Positions 34,411-43,161 of a stretch of 64,000 bases of DNA are shown here, piece by piece (position 1 is the first letter of the stretch; each line of letters opens with the position of its first letter). Made by a program: the position numbers and the translations under genes. The stretch is from NCBI RefSeq assembly GCF_000317285.1, contig NZ_AJLN01000051.1, positions 62,001 through 126,000 on the forward strand. The letters run 5' to 3'. The stretch comes from Chlorogloeopsis fritschii PCC 6912. GTDB taxonomy: Bacteria; Cyanobacteriota; Cyanobacteriia; Cyanobacteriales; Nostocaceae. The notes under the pieces were generated by a model. It made no database searches. It was not told the DNA's origin and was given only the letters and a program-made list of their open reading frames with translations.

Positions 34411-36062
34411 CAAACGCAGCAACTACTACAGCCAGCCTCAATAAGTTCGAGAAATTTAAGGCAGAAAAAGATGGACTCGCCGTCAAGGCTGAGATTGAAA
34501 AATTTGCCTCTTTAGGTTGGGAGGCAATGGACGAAACCGATCGCGATCATCGCTTGAAGTGGTTGGGTGTGTTCTTTCGCCCAGTCACTCCAGGTAAATT
34601 TATGATGCGGATGCGGATGCCCAACGGGATTCTCACTCATCATCAAATGCGAGTGTTAGCGGAAGTAGTACAGCGTTACGGCGATGACGGCAGCGCTGAC
34701 ATTACTACTAGACAGAATATCCAATTAAGAGGCATCCGCATAGAAGATCTACCAGAAATCTTTAACAAATTTCATACAGTTGGCTTAACCAGTGTGCAAT
34801 CAGGGATGGATAACGTCCGCAACATCACCGGCGATCCAGTAGCGGGATTGGATGCGGATGAGTTATTCGACACTCGCGAGTTGGTGCAACAAATTCAAGA
34901 CATGATTACCAACAAAGGCGAAGGTAATTCAGAATTCACCAACCTACCACGGAAATTTAACATTGCCATTACCGGTGGAAGAGACAATTCCGTACACGCG
35001 GAAATCAACGATTTGGCTTTCGTGCCAGCCTTTAAAGAAGGGACTGGGGACTGGGGACTAGAGACTAGGGAAAAGCAGGGGAGCAGAGGGGCAGAGGGGC
35101 AGAGGAGCAATGTCCAATCCCCAATCCCTGATCCCCAATCCCCAGTATTTGGCTTCAACGTTCTAGTCGGAGGTTTCTTTTCTGGCAAACGCTGTGAAGC
35201 AGCTATTCCCCTAAATGCATGGGTATCGCCAGAAGATGTGGTTGCCTTATGTAGGGCAGTGTTGGAAGTTTTTCGCGACTGCGGTTTACGCGCCAATCGC
35301 CAAAAATCTCGCCTCATGTGGCTAATTGATGAATGGGGCTTAGAAAAGTTTCGCCTGGAAGTCGAGAATCGCTTGGGTAAGTCATTATTACCCGCAGCAC
35401 CAAAAGACGAAATTGATTGGGAAAAACGCGATCACATTGGAGTACACAAGCAAAAGCAACCAGGATTAAACTATGTCGGCTTGCACGTTCCTGTGGGTAG
35501 GTTAGCTGCCGATGATATGTTTGAAATCGCACGTCTAGCAGAAGTGTACGGTAACGGTGAAATCCGCCTCACTGTCGAACAGAATGTAATTATTCCCAAT
35601 ATTTCTGACTCGCGTTTGGTGATGTTTTTAACGGAGCCACTGCTAGAGAAGTTTTCAATTACCCCCAAACAATTAACGCGATCGCTCGTTTCTTGTACCG
35701 GCGCACAATTTTGCAACTTTGCCCTCATTGAAACAAAGCAGCGTGCTTTGGCAATGATTAAAGACTTAGAAGCAGAGTTAGAACTCACTCATCCGGTGCG
35801 AATTCACTGGACAGGTTGTCCTAACTCTTGTGGACAGCCCCAAGTAGCAGACATTGGTTTGATGGGAACCAAAGTCCGTAAAAATGGCAAAACAGTAGAA
35901 GGGGTTGACATCTACATGGGCGGTAAAGTTGGCAAAGAAGCCCAGTTAGGAACTTGCGTGCAAAAAGGCATTCCCTGCGAAGACTTACAGCCTGTATTGC
36001 GAGATTTACTCATTCAGCACTTTGCGGCGAAACCCAGGCAAGAAGCTCTGGTGAGTCATTAG
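34407..36062 (+). CDS. nirA: ferredoxin--nitrite reductase
   Basis: A 551-residue siroheme/[4Fe-4S] enzyme that reduces nitrite to ammonium with six electrons from ferredoxin. Both ferrodoxin-like half-domains are present (RMRMPNGILTHHQMRVLAEV and VGLHVPVGRLAADDMFEIARLAEVYG). Cluster ligands lie in SCTGAQFCNFA and WTGCPNSCGQPQ (the C-x5-C ... C-x3-C pattern). It is longer than the roughly 510-residue norm because of a 35-residue low-complexity insertion at about residue 212 that is translated from repeat DNA (see 35040-35144). It is the first gene of the nir operon, with an NtcA/NtcB-type promoter 200-300 bases upstream. Confidence 0.96.
   Translation: MTNAATTTASLNKFEKFKAEKDGLAVKAEIEKFASLGWEAMDETDRDHRLKWLGVFFRPVTPGKFMMRMRMPNGILTHHQMRVLAEVVQRYGDDGSADITTRQNIQLRGIRIEDLPEIFNKFHTVGLTSVQSGMDNVRNITGDPVAGLDADELFDTRELVQQIQDMITNKGEGNSEFTNLPRKFNIAITGGRDNSVHAEINDLAFVPAFKEGTGDWGLETREKQGSRGAEGQRSNVQSPIPDPQSPVFGFNVLVGGFFSGKRCEAAIPLNAWVSPEDVVALCRAVLEVFRDCGLRANRQKSRLMWLIDEWGLEKFRLEVENRLGKSLLPAAPKDEIDWEKRDHIGVHKQKQPGLNYVGLHVPVGRLAADDMFEIARLAEVYGNGEIRLTVEQNVIIPNISDSRLVMFLTEPLLEKFSITPKQLTRSLVSCTGAQFCNFALIETKQRALAMIKDLEAELELTHPVRIHWTGCPNSCGQPQVADIGLMGTKVRKNGKTVEGVDIYMGGKVGKEAQLGTCVQKGIPCEDLQPVLRDLLIQHFAAKPRQEALVSH
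35040..35144 (+). repeat. in-frame heptanucleotide-repeat insertion within nirA
   Basis: Exactly 105 bases (35 codons) interrupt the conserved run between NDLAFVPAFKE and VFGFNVLVGG. The first part is G-rich (GGACTGGGGACTGGGGACT, then GAGCAGAGGGGCAGAGGGGC). The last part is C-rich with CCCCAAT, CCCTGAT, CCCCAAT and CCCCAGT in tandem. The two halves are partly complementary, so the element can fold into a long hairpin. The frame remains open. Confidence 0.85.
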
Positions 36063-36122
36063 CTAATAGCTAATGGTTAATGATTAATTGCAATTAACAA
36101 TTAGCTATTAACTATTAACAAC
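36061..36122 (+). repeat. short tandem repeat between nirA and nrtA
   Basis: Units of AGCTAAT/GGTTAAT and then CAATTAACAATTAGC-like sequence form a partly palindromic array starting at the nirA stop codon. Further on (36126-36215) ACGGGCGG...CCCGCCCC arms form a wider inverted repeat that recurs near 62848. Confidence 0.6.
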
Positions 36123-36232
36123 CTACTAACCACTGTACGGGCGGATTTATAAAGATAAATTATCAGTTTGAACGGCAAGATTATCAACAAAACCCGCCCC
36201 TACTACCCACTATCCACTACCCACCAACACAA

Positions 36233-37558
36233 ATGAGCAGTTTTTCGAGAAGAAAATTTCTTATTACTACAGGTGCAGCCGCAGCAACTTCTGTTTTAGC
36301 TCACGGTTGCTCCTCCAGTAACCCTAACTCAGGTACAACAGGTAATGGAACACCTGCTGCTGTACCCGCTGCTAATTCAACCGCTGTAGCTAACGCTCCC
36401 AAAGTAGAAACAACCAAAGCTAAGTTAGGGTTTATCGCTCTCACTGATTCTGCTCCCCTGATTATTGCCAAAGAAAAAGGCTTCTTTGCCAAGTACGGCA
36501 TGACAGATGTCGAAGTGAGCAAGCAAAAATCCTGGCCTGTAACCCGTGATAACTTAAAAATCGGCTCGGCTGGCGGCGGCATTGATGGCGCACACATCCT
36601 CAGCCCCATGCCCTACCTGATGACCATTAATGATAAAGTGCCGATATATATATTGGCACGGTTAAATACTAACGGTCAGGCTATATCTGTTGCCAATAAA
36701 TTGAAAGACTTGAAAGTTGGTTTACAGAGCAAGGCGCTAAAACAAGCTGCCGATCAAGCCAAAGCTAATAAACAAGCCATGAAAGTTGCCATGACTTTCC
36801 CCGGTGGCACCCATGATTTATGGATACGCTATTGGCTTGCTGCTGGCGGTATCGATCCCAATCAAGATGTGGCTTTGGAAGCAGTACCACCCCCACAAAT
36901 GGTAGCGAATATGAAAGTCGGTACTGTCGATGCCTTTTGTGTGGGAGAGCCTTGGAACGCCCAATTAGTGAGCCAAAATTTGGGTTATACAGCCTTAGTA
37001 ACAGGCGAGTTGTGGAACAACCATCCAGAAAAAGCCTTTGCTATGCGTAAAGATTGGGTTGATAAAAATCCCAATGCCGCCCAAGCACTGTTGATGGCAA
37101 TTATGGAAGCTCAACAGTGGTGCGACGCCAGTGAGAACAAAGAGGAGATGTGCAAAATCTGCTCCGATCGCAAATACTTTAATGTTGCTGCCGCAGATAT
37201 TTTAGAACGGGCTAAAGGCAATATAGACTATGGCGATGGACGCAAGCAACAAAACTTCCAATATCGGATGAAGTTTTGGGCAGATAATGCCTCTTATCCC
37301 TATAAGAGCCACGATACTTGGTTTTTAACTGAAGAAATTCGCTGGGGCTATTTACCACAAGATATCAAGATTAAAGAAATAGTAGACCAGGTAAACAGAG
37401 AGGACTTGTGGAAGAAAGCCGCTAAAGCCCTTGGTGTTGCTGATGCAGAAATTCCTACCAGTAGTTCTCGCGGTGTAGAGACTTTCTTTGATGGTGTCAA
37501 ATTCGATCCAGAAAAACCAGAAGCATACTTAAAAAGCTTGAAAATCAAGAAAGTCTAA
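36233..37558 (+). CDS. nrtA: nitrate/nitrite ABC transporter substrate-binding lipoprotein
   Basis: A 441-residue periplasmic binding protein. The N-terminus has a twin-arginine-like SRRKFLI followed by a hydrophobic stretch and a lipobox (VLAHGC), so it is probably exported folded and lipid-anchored. A low-complexity Asn/Thr/Ala linker follows. The binding domain starts near KAKLGFIALTDSAPLIIAKEKGFF and includes PGGTHDLWIRYWLAAGGIDP and VGEPWNAQLVSQNLGY, typical of NrtA. It captures nitrate and nitrite for NrtB/NrtC/NrtD. Length is normal for the family. Confidence 0.95.
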   Translation: MSSFSRRKFLITTGAAAATSVLAHGCSSSNPNSGTTGNGTPAAVPAANSTAVANAPKVETTKAKLGFIALTDSAPLIIAKEKGFFAKYGMTDVEVSKQKSWPVTRDNLKIGSAGGGIDGAHILSPMPYLMTINDKVPIYILARLNTNGQAISVANKLKDLKVGLQSKALKQAADQAKANKQAMKVAMTFPGGTHDLWIRYWLAAGGIDPNQDVALEAVPPPQMVANMKVGTVDAFCVGEPWNAQLVSQNLGYTALVTGELWNNHPEKAFAMRKDWVDKNPNAAQALLMAIMEAQQWCDASENKEEMCKICSDRKYFNVAAADILERAKGNIDYGDGRKQQNFQYRMKFWADNASYPYKSHDTWFLTEEIRWGYLPQDIKIKEIVDQVNREDLWKKAAKALGVADAEIPTSSSRGVETFFDGVKFDPEKPEAYLKSLKIKKV

Positions 37559-37671
37559 TTATCACTTTCAAGGCTAGAAAATTAGCATATTTACTAATGT
37601 CCTAGCCAATTTCTTTGGTTTGTAAAAATATCTCAAGAAGACCACTGGATCGCAATTGGAGAAATAGGAAA

Positions 37672-38514
37672 ATGGCTGCTACTCTTGGAAGTCGGACTAT
37701 CAGAAAAAAGAACCGTAGCAATTTTAATAAATTAGTATCTAGAAAAATCATTCCTCCCTTAGTAGCCATCGCTGTTTTTCTGGTAATTTGGCAATTACTA
37801 TGCTTAAACCCTAACTTTAAATTACCAGGGCCAATAGAAACAATTTCAGAAACATGGGACCCTTTTATAATTAATCCCTTTTTCGATAACGGTGAAACCG
37901 ATAAAGGCTTAGGTTGGCAAATACTTAATAGCCTCGGCAGAGTTGCTTTGGGCTTTTCGTTAGCAGCAATTGTCGGTATAGTATCAGGAATTGTGATTGG
38001 CGCTAATAAATTACTCAATAATGCAGTAGATCCCATCATCCAAGTCTTGCGGACTGTACCACCTCTAGCATGGTTGCCTATTTCTTTGGCAGCATTTCAA
38101 CAGGCAAATCCTTCAGCCATTTTCGTGATTTTCATTACATCAATTTGGCCAATTTTGATTAACACCATAGTAGGTGTACAACACATTCCCCAAGATTACA
38201 TCAATGTTGCCAGAGTGTTACGACTCAAAGGAGTCAAGTATTTCTTTAAAATAGTTTTTCCCGCCACTGTTCCTTATATCTTCACAGGATTGCGAATTGG
38301 TATCGGTTTATCTTGGTTAGCAATTGTGGCTGCGGAAATGTTAGTTGGTGGTGTAGGAATTGGTTCATTTATTTGGGATGCCTACAATACGACTACAGAA
38401 ACCAATTTAAGCGAGATTATCATAGCTCTCATATATGTCGGTTTAGTGGGCTTATTTCTAGATAAATTAGTCGCTTTTATCGCTAGCAAAGTGGTAGCTG
38501 CAGAACAGAAATAG
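37672..38514 (+). CDS. nrtB: nitrate ABC transporter permease
   Basis: A 280-residue inner-membrane permease with about six hydrophobic segments and the EAA-like loop (ARVLRLKGVKYFFKIVFPATVPYIFTGLRIG). The ATG at 37672 is chosen because it has GGAGAAATAGGAAA directly upstream; the frame extends 19 codons upstream to a TTG with no such site. NrtB forms the channel of the NrtABCD transporter, probably as a dimer. It is the third gene of the nir operon. Confidence 0.93.
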   Translation: MAATLGSRTIRKKNRSNFNKLVSRKIIPPLVAIAVFLVIWQLLCLNPNFKLPGPIETISETWDPFIINPFFDNGETDKGLGWQILNSLGRVALGFSLAAIVGIVSGIVIGANKLLNNAVDPIIQVLRTVPPLAWLPISLAAFQQANPSAIFVIFITSIWPILINTIVGVQHIPQDYINVARVLRLKGVKYFFKIVFPATVPYIFTGLRIGIGLSWLAIVAAEMLVGGVGIGSFIWDAYNTTTETNLSEIIIALIYVGLVGLFLDKLVAFIASKVVAAEQK

Positions 38515-38597
38515 TCATCATTAGTCAATAGTCATTAGCTAAAAATAAATGACCAATGACCAATGATAAAGGACAAATGACAAAGGACTAATGACCA
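38515..38597 (+). repeat. short tandem repeat running into the nrtC start codon
   Basis: CATTAGTCAATAGTCATTAGC is followed by AATGACCAATGACCAATGATAAAGGACAAATGACAAAGGACTAATGACC-type units. The nrtC ATG forms part of the last unit, and the repeat supplies an AAAGGA ribosome-site-like string. Confidence 0.75.
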
Positions 38598-40586
38598 ATG
38601 ACTACTTTTGTTGAAGTTGACCACGTTGATCGTGTATTTGATATTCCCAATGGTGGGAAATATATCGCTCTAAAAAATATTGATCTGAAAATTCGACAAG
38701 GAGAATTTATTTCTCTGATTGGGCACTCTGGTTGTGGTAAATCCACTTTGCTCAATATCATCGCAGGTTTAGATCAAGCGAGTGTTGGCGGTGTGACTTT
38801 AGAGGGGCGGGAAGTCAAAGAGCCAGGCCCAGACAGGATGGTAGTATTTCAAAACTACTCTTTGCTCCCTTGGTTAACAGTTCGGGAAAATATTGCCCTG
38901 GCTGTGGATGAGGTATATCAAGATAAGCCAAAGGGCGATCGCCGCAGTATTGTCGAAGAACATATCGACATGGTAGGGCTGCGTCATGCAGCGAAAAAAC
39001 GTCCCAGCGAGTTATCTGGTGGAATGAAACAACGGGTGGCGATCGCTCGCGCCCTAGCCACACGTCCCAAGTTGTTACTGCTAGACGAACCCTTTGGGGC
39101 ATTGGATGCCTTAACACGGGGTAGTTTGCAAGAACAATTAATGAAAATTTGTAATGAACACAACGTTACCTGTGTGATGGTGACACATGACGTGGATGAG
39201 GCACTATTATTAAGCGATCGCATCGTCATGCTCACCAATGGACCAGAGGCTCATATCGGGCAAATTCTGGAAGTGCCTATCCCTCGCCCCCGTCAGCGTT
39301 TGGAAGTAGTCAATCATCCCAGCTACTATAATCTGCGGAACGAAATGATTTACTTCCTCAACCAGCAAAAACTCCTCAAGAAACGTAAGGCTGGGCAGAC
39401 TCAAGCACCAGCAGTCATCTCCTCTAGCGGTTTAGAAAAAGTCAATTTGGAAATTGGCTTTATGCCTCTAACTGATGCTGCACCCCTAATCGTCGCAAAA
39501 GAAAAGGGCTTCTTGGCTGCCTATGGATTAGAAACAGTCACCCTCAACCGCGCAGCCAATTGGACGGAAATCGCCAAAGGTGTTGCTACTGGTAAATTAG
39601 ATGCCGCTCAGATGCTTGCTGGTATGCCCCTTGCCCTGACTTTAGGCGCTGGTGGCAAAACACCCATCCCCGTAGTCAACGCCCTGAATCTCTCCCGCAA
39701 TGCTAACGCCATTACCTTAAGCAAAAAACTGTACAGCGAAGGTGTCAGAACCCTAGCTGACTTAAAAGCCGCGATTAACGCCTCTCCCGATCAAATTCTC
39801 ACTTTAGGAATAGTACATCCGACGGCAATGCAGAATTTAATTCTGCGTTACTGGCTAGCTGCTGGTGGTATAGATCCCGATCGCGATGTCAGCCTAACAA
39901 TAGTGCCACCAACGCAAATGGTTGAGCAACTCAAAGCCGGAACTATTGACGGTTACTGTGCTGGAGAACCTTGGAACTCTCTTGCTGTTCATGAAGATGT
40001 GGGTTTTGTTGCCGCCACCGCTTTGGAAATTTGGTCGGGACAACCGAAAAAAGTGCTAGGAGTACGAGAAGATTGGGCGCAGAAATACCCAGAAACTTAT
40101 ATCGCTCTAGTTAAAGCACTGATAGAAGCCTGCAAATACTGCGACGATCTCCGCAACCGCGAAGAAGTTCTGGAATTAATTTGCCGTCCAGAGTACCTTG
40201 ATATCAATCCTGCTTACGCTCGTCCTGGTTTTACCGATCCCTACGATCGCGGCGATGGCACACAACCGCAGGAACTAAGAACATACAACCAGTTTTATCT
40301 CAATCAAACCAACTATCCAAACCGTACTGAATTGCTGTGGATGGTTACCCAAATGGCGCGTTGGGGCTTAGTACCCTTTCCTAAAAACTGGGTGGAAGTG
40401 ATTGAACGAGTCTGCCGTACAGATGTATTTGGAGCGGCTGCACGCGAGCTCGGCTTGCTCGATATCGGACAAGATGACCCCATTCACTTGTTTGATGGTA
40501 AAGTTTTTAACCCTTCCAAGCCGATAGAGTATCTCAACAGTCTGGAAATTAAACGTCAGATCCGTGTTGAAGAAGTATTTATTTAG
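38598..40586 (+). CDS. nrtC: nitrate ABC transporter ATP-binding protein with regulatory NrtA-like domain
   Basis: A 662-residue two-domain protein. Residues 1 to about 255 form the ABC ATPase: Walker A GHSGCGKST, signature LSGGMKQRVAIARALA, Walker B LLLLDEPFGALD and H-loop MVTHDVDEA. A linker leads to an NrtA-like domain from about 280 (LEIGFMPLTDAAPLIVAKEKGFLAAYGLE) to the end. In Synechococcus this domain is needed for ammonium-triggered shut-off of the transporter. The full length and order match NrtC. The start codon lies within a tandem repeat. Confidence 0.96.
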   Translation: MTTFVEVDHVDRVFDIPNGGKYIALKNIDLKIRQGEFISLIGHSGCGKSTLLNIIAGLDQASVGGVTLEGREVKEPGPDRMVVFQNYSLLPWLTVRENIALAVDEVYQDKPKGDRRSIVEEHIDMVGLRHAAKKRPSELSGGMKQRVAIARALATRPKLLLLDEPFGALDALTRGSLQEQLMKICNEHNVTCVMVTHDVDEALLLSDRIVMLTNGPEAHIGQILEVPIPRPRQRLEVVNHPSYYNLRNEMIYFLNQQKLLKKRKAGQTQAPAVISSSGLEKVNLEIGFMPLTDAAPLIVAKEKGFLAAYGLETVTLNRAANWTEIAKGVATGKLDAAQMLAGMPLALTLGAGGKTPIPVVNALNLSRNANAITLSKKLYSEGVRTLADLKAAINASPDQILTLGIVHPTAMQNLILRYWLAAGGIDPDRDVSLTIVPPTQMVEQLKAGTIDGYCAGEPWNSLAVHEDVGFVAATALEIWSGQPKKVLGVREDWAQKYPETYIALVKALIEACKYCDDLRNREEVLELICRPEYLDINPAYARPGFTDPYDRGDGTQPQELRTYNQFYLNQTNYPNRTELLWMVTQMARWGLVPFPKNWVEVIERVCRTDVFGAAARELGLLDIGQDDPIHLFDGKVFNPSKPIEYLNSLEIKRQIRVEEVFI

Positions 40587-40660
40587 TCATTGGTTAATGG
40601 CTAATGGTTAATAGTTAATCGCAATTAACAATTAACAATCAACAATCAACAAATTACCTC
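40587..40660 (+). repeat. short tandem repeat between nrtC and nrtD
   Basis: GGTTAATGGCTAATGGTTAATAG followed by CAATTAACAATTAACAATCAACAATCAACAA, that is, two heptad families in opposite orientation. Similar to the array after nirA. Confidence 0.75.
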
Positions 40661-41500
40661 ATGCAAATCATCAATAAAAATACTCAAATCAATCAACAGC
40701 CCATCCAGAAAGCAGGAAATTTTCTGGAGATTGAGGGTGTAACCAAAATTTACCCAACTCCGGACGGCCCTCATACAGTACTCGATGGAGTTAACCTCAA
40801 GGTTAGTGAAGGCGAATTTATCTGTATTATTGGTCACTCTGGCTGTGGTAAATCTACGTTGCTCAACATGGTGTCTGGTTTCAATACACCTACCGAAGGT
40901 GTAGTCTGCTTGCAAGGGCAGCCGATCGCCGAACCAGGGCCAGATCGAATGATGGTATTCCAGAATTACTGCCTGCTGCCTTGGCTGAGTGTCTTTGAGA
41001 ACGTTTACCTGGCTGTTGATTCTGTATTTCCTAAAAAAACCCAGGCAGAAAAACGAGCGATCGTCAAAGAACATTTAGCAATGGTGGGGCTGACAGAAGC
41101 GGCTGACAACAAACCTCATCAGATTTCTGGGGGGATGAAGCAGCGAGTCGCGATCGCCCGCGCCCTGGCAATCCGTCCCCAAGTTTTGATTCTAGATGAA
41201 CCCTTTGGGGCATTAGATGCCATTACCAAAGAAGAATTGCAAGAGGAACTCCTGCAAATCTGGCGCGAACATCAAGTTACAGTATTAATGATTACCCATG
41301 ACATCGATGAAGCTATTTTCCTGGCAGACAGAGTTGTGATGATGACTAACGGCCCTGCTGCTAATATCGGTGAAGTCTTGGAGATTCCCTTTTCCCGTCC
41401 CCGCAACCGTCGCCGCATCATGGAAGATCCCCAATACTACAACCTGCGGAACTATGCCCTTGACTTTCTATATCGCCGCTGCGCTCACCCCGAAGAGTAG
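40661..41500 (+). CDS. nrtD: nitrate ABC transporter ATP-binding protein
   Basis: A 279-residue ABC ATPase without an extra domain. Walker A GHSGCGKST, Q-loop MVFQNYCLLPWL, signature ISGGMKQRVAIARALA, Walker B VLILDEPFGALD and H-loop MITHDIDEA are all intact. It is closely similar to the ATPase half of NrtC and pairs with it as the heterodimeric motor of NrtABCD. The downstream gene is 143 bases away and has its own candidate NtcA site. Confidence 0.95.
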   Translation: MQIINKNTQINQQPIQKAGNFLEIEGVTKIYPTPDGPHTVLDGVNLKVSEGEFICIIGHSGCGKSTLLNMVSGFNTPTEGVVCLQGQPIAEPGPDRMMVFQNYCLLPWLSVFENVYLAVDSVFPKKTQAEKRAIVKEHLAMVGLTEAADNKPHQISGGMKQRVAIARALAIRPQVLILDEPFGALDAITKEELQEELLQIWREHQVTVLMITHDIDEAIFLADRVVMMTNGPAANIGEVLEIPFSRPRNRRRIMEDPQYYNLRNYALDFLYRRCAHPEE

Positions 41501-41551
41501 TAGTTTTAACGATTTTTAAGGATTTTTACGCTTTGCTTCTGAAATAAAAAT

Positions 41552-41565
41552 GTAACTTTAAATAC
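41552..41565 (+). promoter_or_regulatory. candidate NtcA site upstream of nrtP
   Basis: GTAACTTTAAATAC fits GTA-N8-TAC. The downstream match to TAN3T is imperfect (TAATTG at 41587-41592, spacing 21). It suggests that nrtP can be transcribed independently of the nirA promoter. Confidence 0.6.
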
Positions 41566-41643
41566 ACATCTACTATGCAGCTAGGGTAATTGCTCTATCG
41601 CTCCTAAATAAACCTGTGTATTTCTTCACTTAGGAAGGCTTTC

Positions 41644-43161
41644 ATGCTTAAAGGATTATTGTCATTTCAAGGCCGTTACCGTATCTTGCATCTGACTTGG
41701 TTTGCATTCTTTTTATCATTTGTAGTTTGGTTTAATTTTGCTCCATTTCAAACAGCAGTCAAAGAAGCGATCGGCCTAACTGAAGGACAAGTTAGAACTA
41801 TTGCTATCTGTAACGTCGCTCTAACCGTACCAGCACGTATAGTAATTGGTATGGTTTTAGATAAATACGGGCCGCGAATTACTTACTCGCTGCTGCTGAT
41901 GTATGCAGCTATTCCCTGTCTTGCCTTTGCAATGGCACAGAACTTCAGCCAGTTGGTAATTAGCCGCTTGGCATTGAGTATTGTTGGTGCTGGTTTTGTG
42001 ATTGGCATTCGTATGGTTGCCGAATGGTTTCCACCAAAAGAGATTGGCATAGCTGAGGGAATCTATGGTGGCTGGGGTAATTTTGGTTCAGCCGCCGCGG
42101 CTTTTACCTTGCCTTCTATTGCTATGGGAACAGCATTTCTGGCTGCCGGACAAATTAACTGGCGTTTAGCGATCGCTCTGACTGGAATTATCGCCGCTAT
42201 CTACGGAGCTATTTATCTACTCAATGCCCAAGATACTCCCTCTGGCAAGGTCTATCAACGCCCTAAACGCCACGGTGGGATGGAAGTAACTAGCCGCAGA
42301 AGTTTTTGGCTGCTGATGTTGATGAATATTCCCCTCGTCGGCATCTTAGGCGTTTTAGCTTGGCGGATTGCTCAAATTGGCTTACTCAGTCAAAGTCAAT
42401 TGCTGATTGTCTACCTTCTGTTAGTTGGTTTGTATCTGTTCCAAGCCTATAAGTGCTGGGATGTAAATCATGAATTGATGGCAGGTAAGAAGCGTTATTC
42501 TCCTGACGATCGCTATGAGTTTTCTCAGGTTGCTTTACTGGAACTAACTTACTTTGTCAATTTTGGTTCTGAGCTTGCAGTTGTTTCCATGCTTCCCGGA
42601 TTTTTTGAGACAAGCTTCAGCCTCAACAAAGTGGTGGCAGGAATGATTGCTGCTAGCTATGCATTTATGAATTTGTTTGCACGCCCTGGTGGTGGTTGGG
42701 TTTCTGATACCTTAGGCAGTCGCAGATGGACAATGACTGTATTGACTGCTGGCATGGGGATTAGCTATCTGCTGATGAGCGGAGTGAATAGCAATTGGTG
42801 GCTACCCTTTGCAATCCTTCTGACTATGGCTTGTTCTTTCTTTGTTCAAGCTGGGGAAGGTTCAACCTTTGCGATCGTACCTCTGATTAAGCGGCGAGTT
42901 ACTGGTCAAATTGCCGGAAACGTCGGTGCCTACGGCAATGTGGGAGCCGTGGCTTACCTCACCTTATACAGCTTTTTACCTCCTGGTGAAGTTGGCAATC
43001 GAATCTTTTTCCAAACTTTGGGAGTTGCTGCGCTGATTGTTACTTTCTTGTGCTGGTTCTTTCTTAAAGAACCAAAGGGTTCTTTTGCTGAACATCATGA
43101 AGGCGAAGCACCTGAACTGGCAGCAGAAAGGCTCCCCGTTTTCAATGAGGATTTAAAGTAA
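41644..43161 (+). CDS. nrtP: MFS nitrate/nitrite permease (NrtP/NarK family)
   Basis: A 505-residue major facilitator with about twelve membrane segments. The two nitrate-signature-like glycine motifs are GGWGNFGSAAAAF and AGNVGAYGNVGAVAY. The MFS loop 2-3 motif appears as GMVLDKYGPRITY. A central cytoplasmic loop lies near residues 195-220. It is a high-affinity nitrate/nitrite transporter family that normally substitutes for NrtABCD in cyanobacteria that have it. Here it sits between nrtD and narB. An AGGAAGG ribosome site precedes the ATG. Confidence 0.92.
   Translation: MLKGLLSFQGRYRILHLTWFAFFLSFVVWFNFAPFQTAVKEAIGLTEGQVRTIAICNVALTVPARIVIGMVLDKYGPRITYSLLLMYAAIPCLAFAMAQNFSQLVISRLALSIVGAGFVIGIRMVAEWFPPKEIGIAEGIYGGWGNFGSAAAAFTLPSIAMGTAFLAAGQINWRLAIALTGIIAAIYGAIYLLNAQDTPSGKVYQRPKRHGGMEVTSRRSFWLLMLMNIPLVGILGVLAWRIAQIGLLSQSQLLIVYLLLVGLYLFQAYKCWDVNHELMAGKKRYSPDDRYEFSQVALLELTYFVNFGSELAVVSMLPGFFETSFSLNKVVAGMIAASYAFMNLFARPGGGWVSDTLGSRRWTMTVLTAGMGISYLLMSGVNSNWWLPFAILLTMACSFFVQAGEGSTFAIVPLIKRRVTGQIAGNVGAYGNVGAVAYLTLYSFLPPGEVGNRIFFQTLGVAALIVTFLCWFFLKEPKGSFAEHHEGEAPELAAERLPVFNEDLK

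Noticed and set aside
34895-35317. Open frame on the minus strand inside nirA
   Set aside because: Shadow of nirA caused partly by the repeat insertion.
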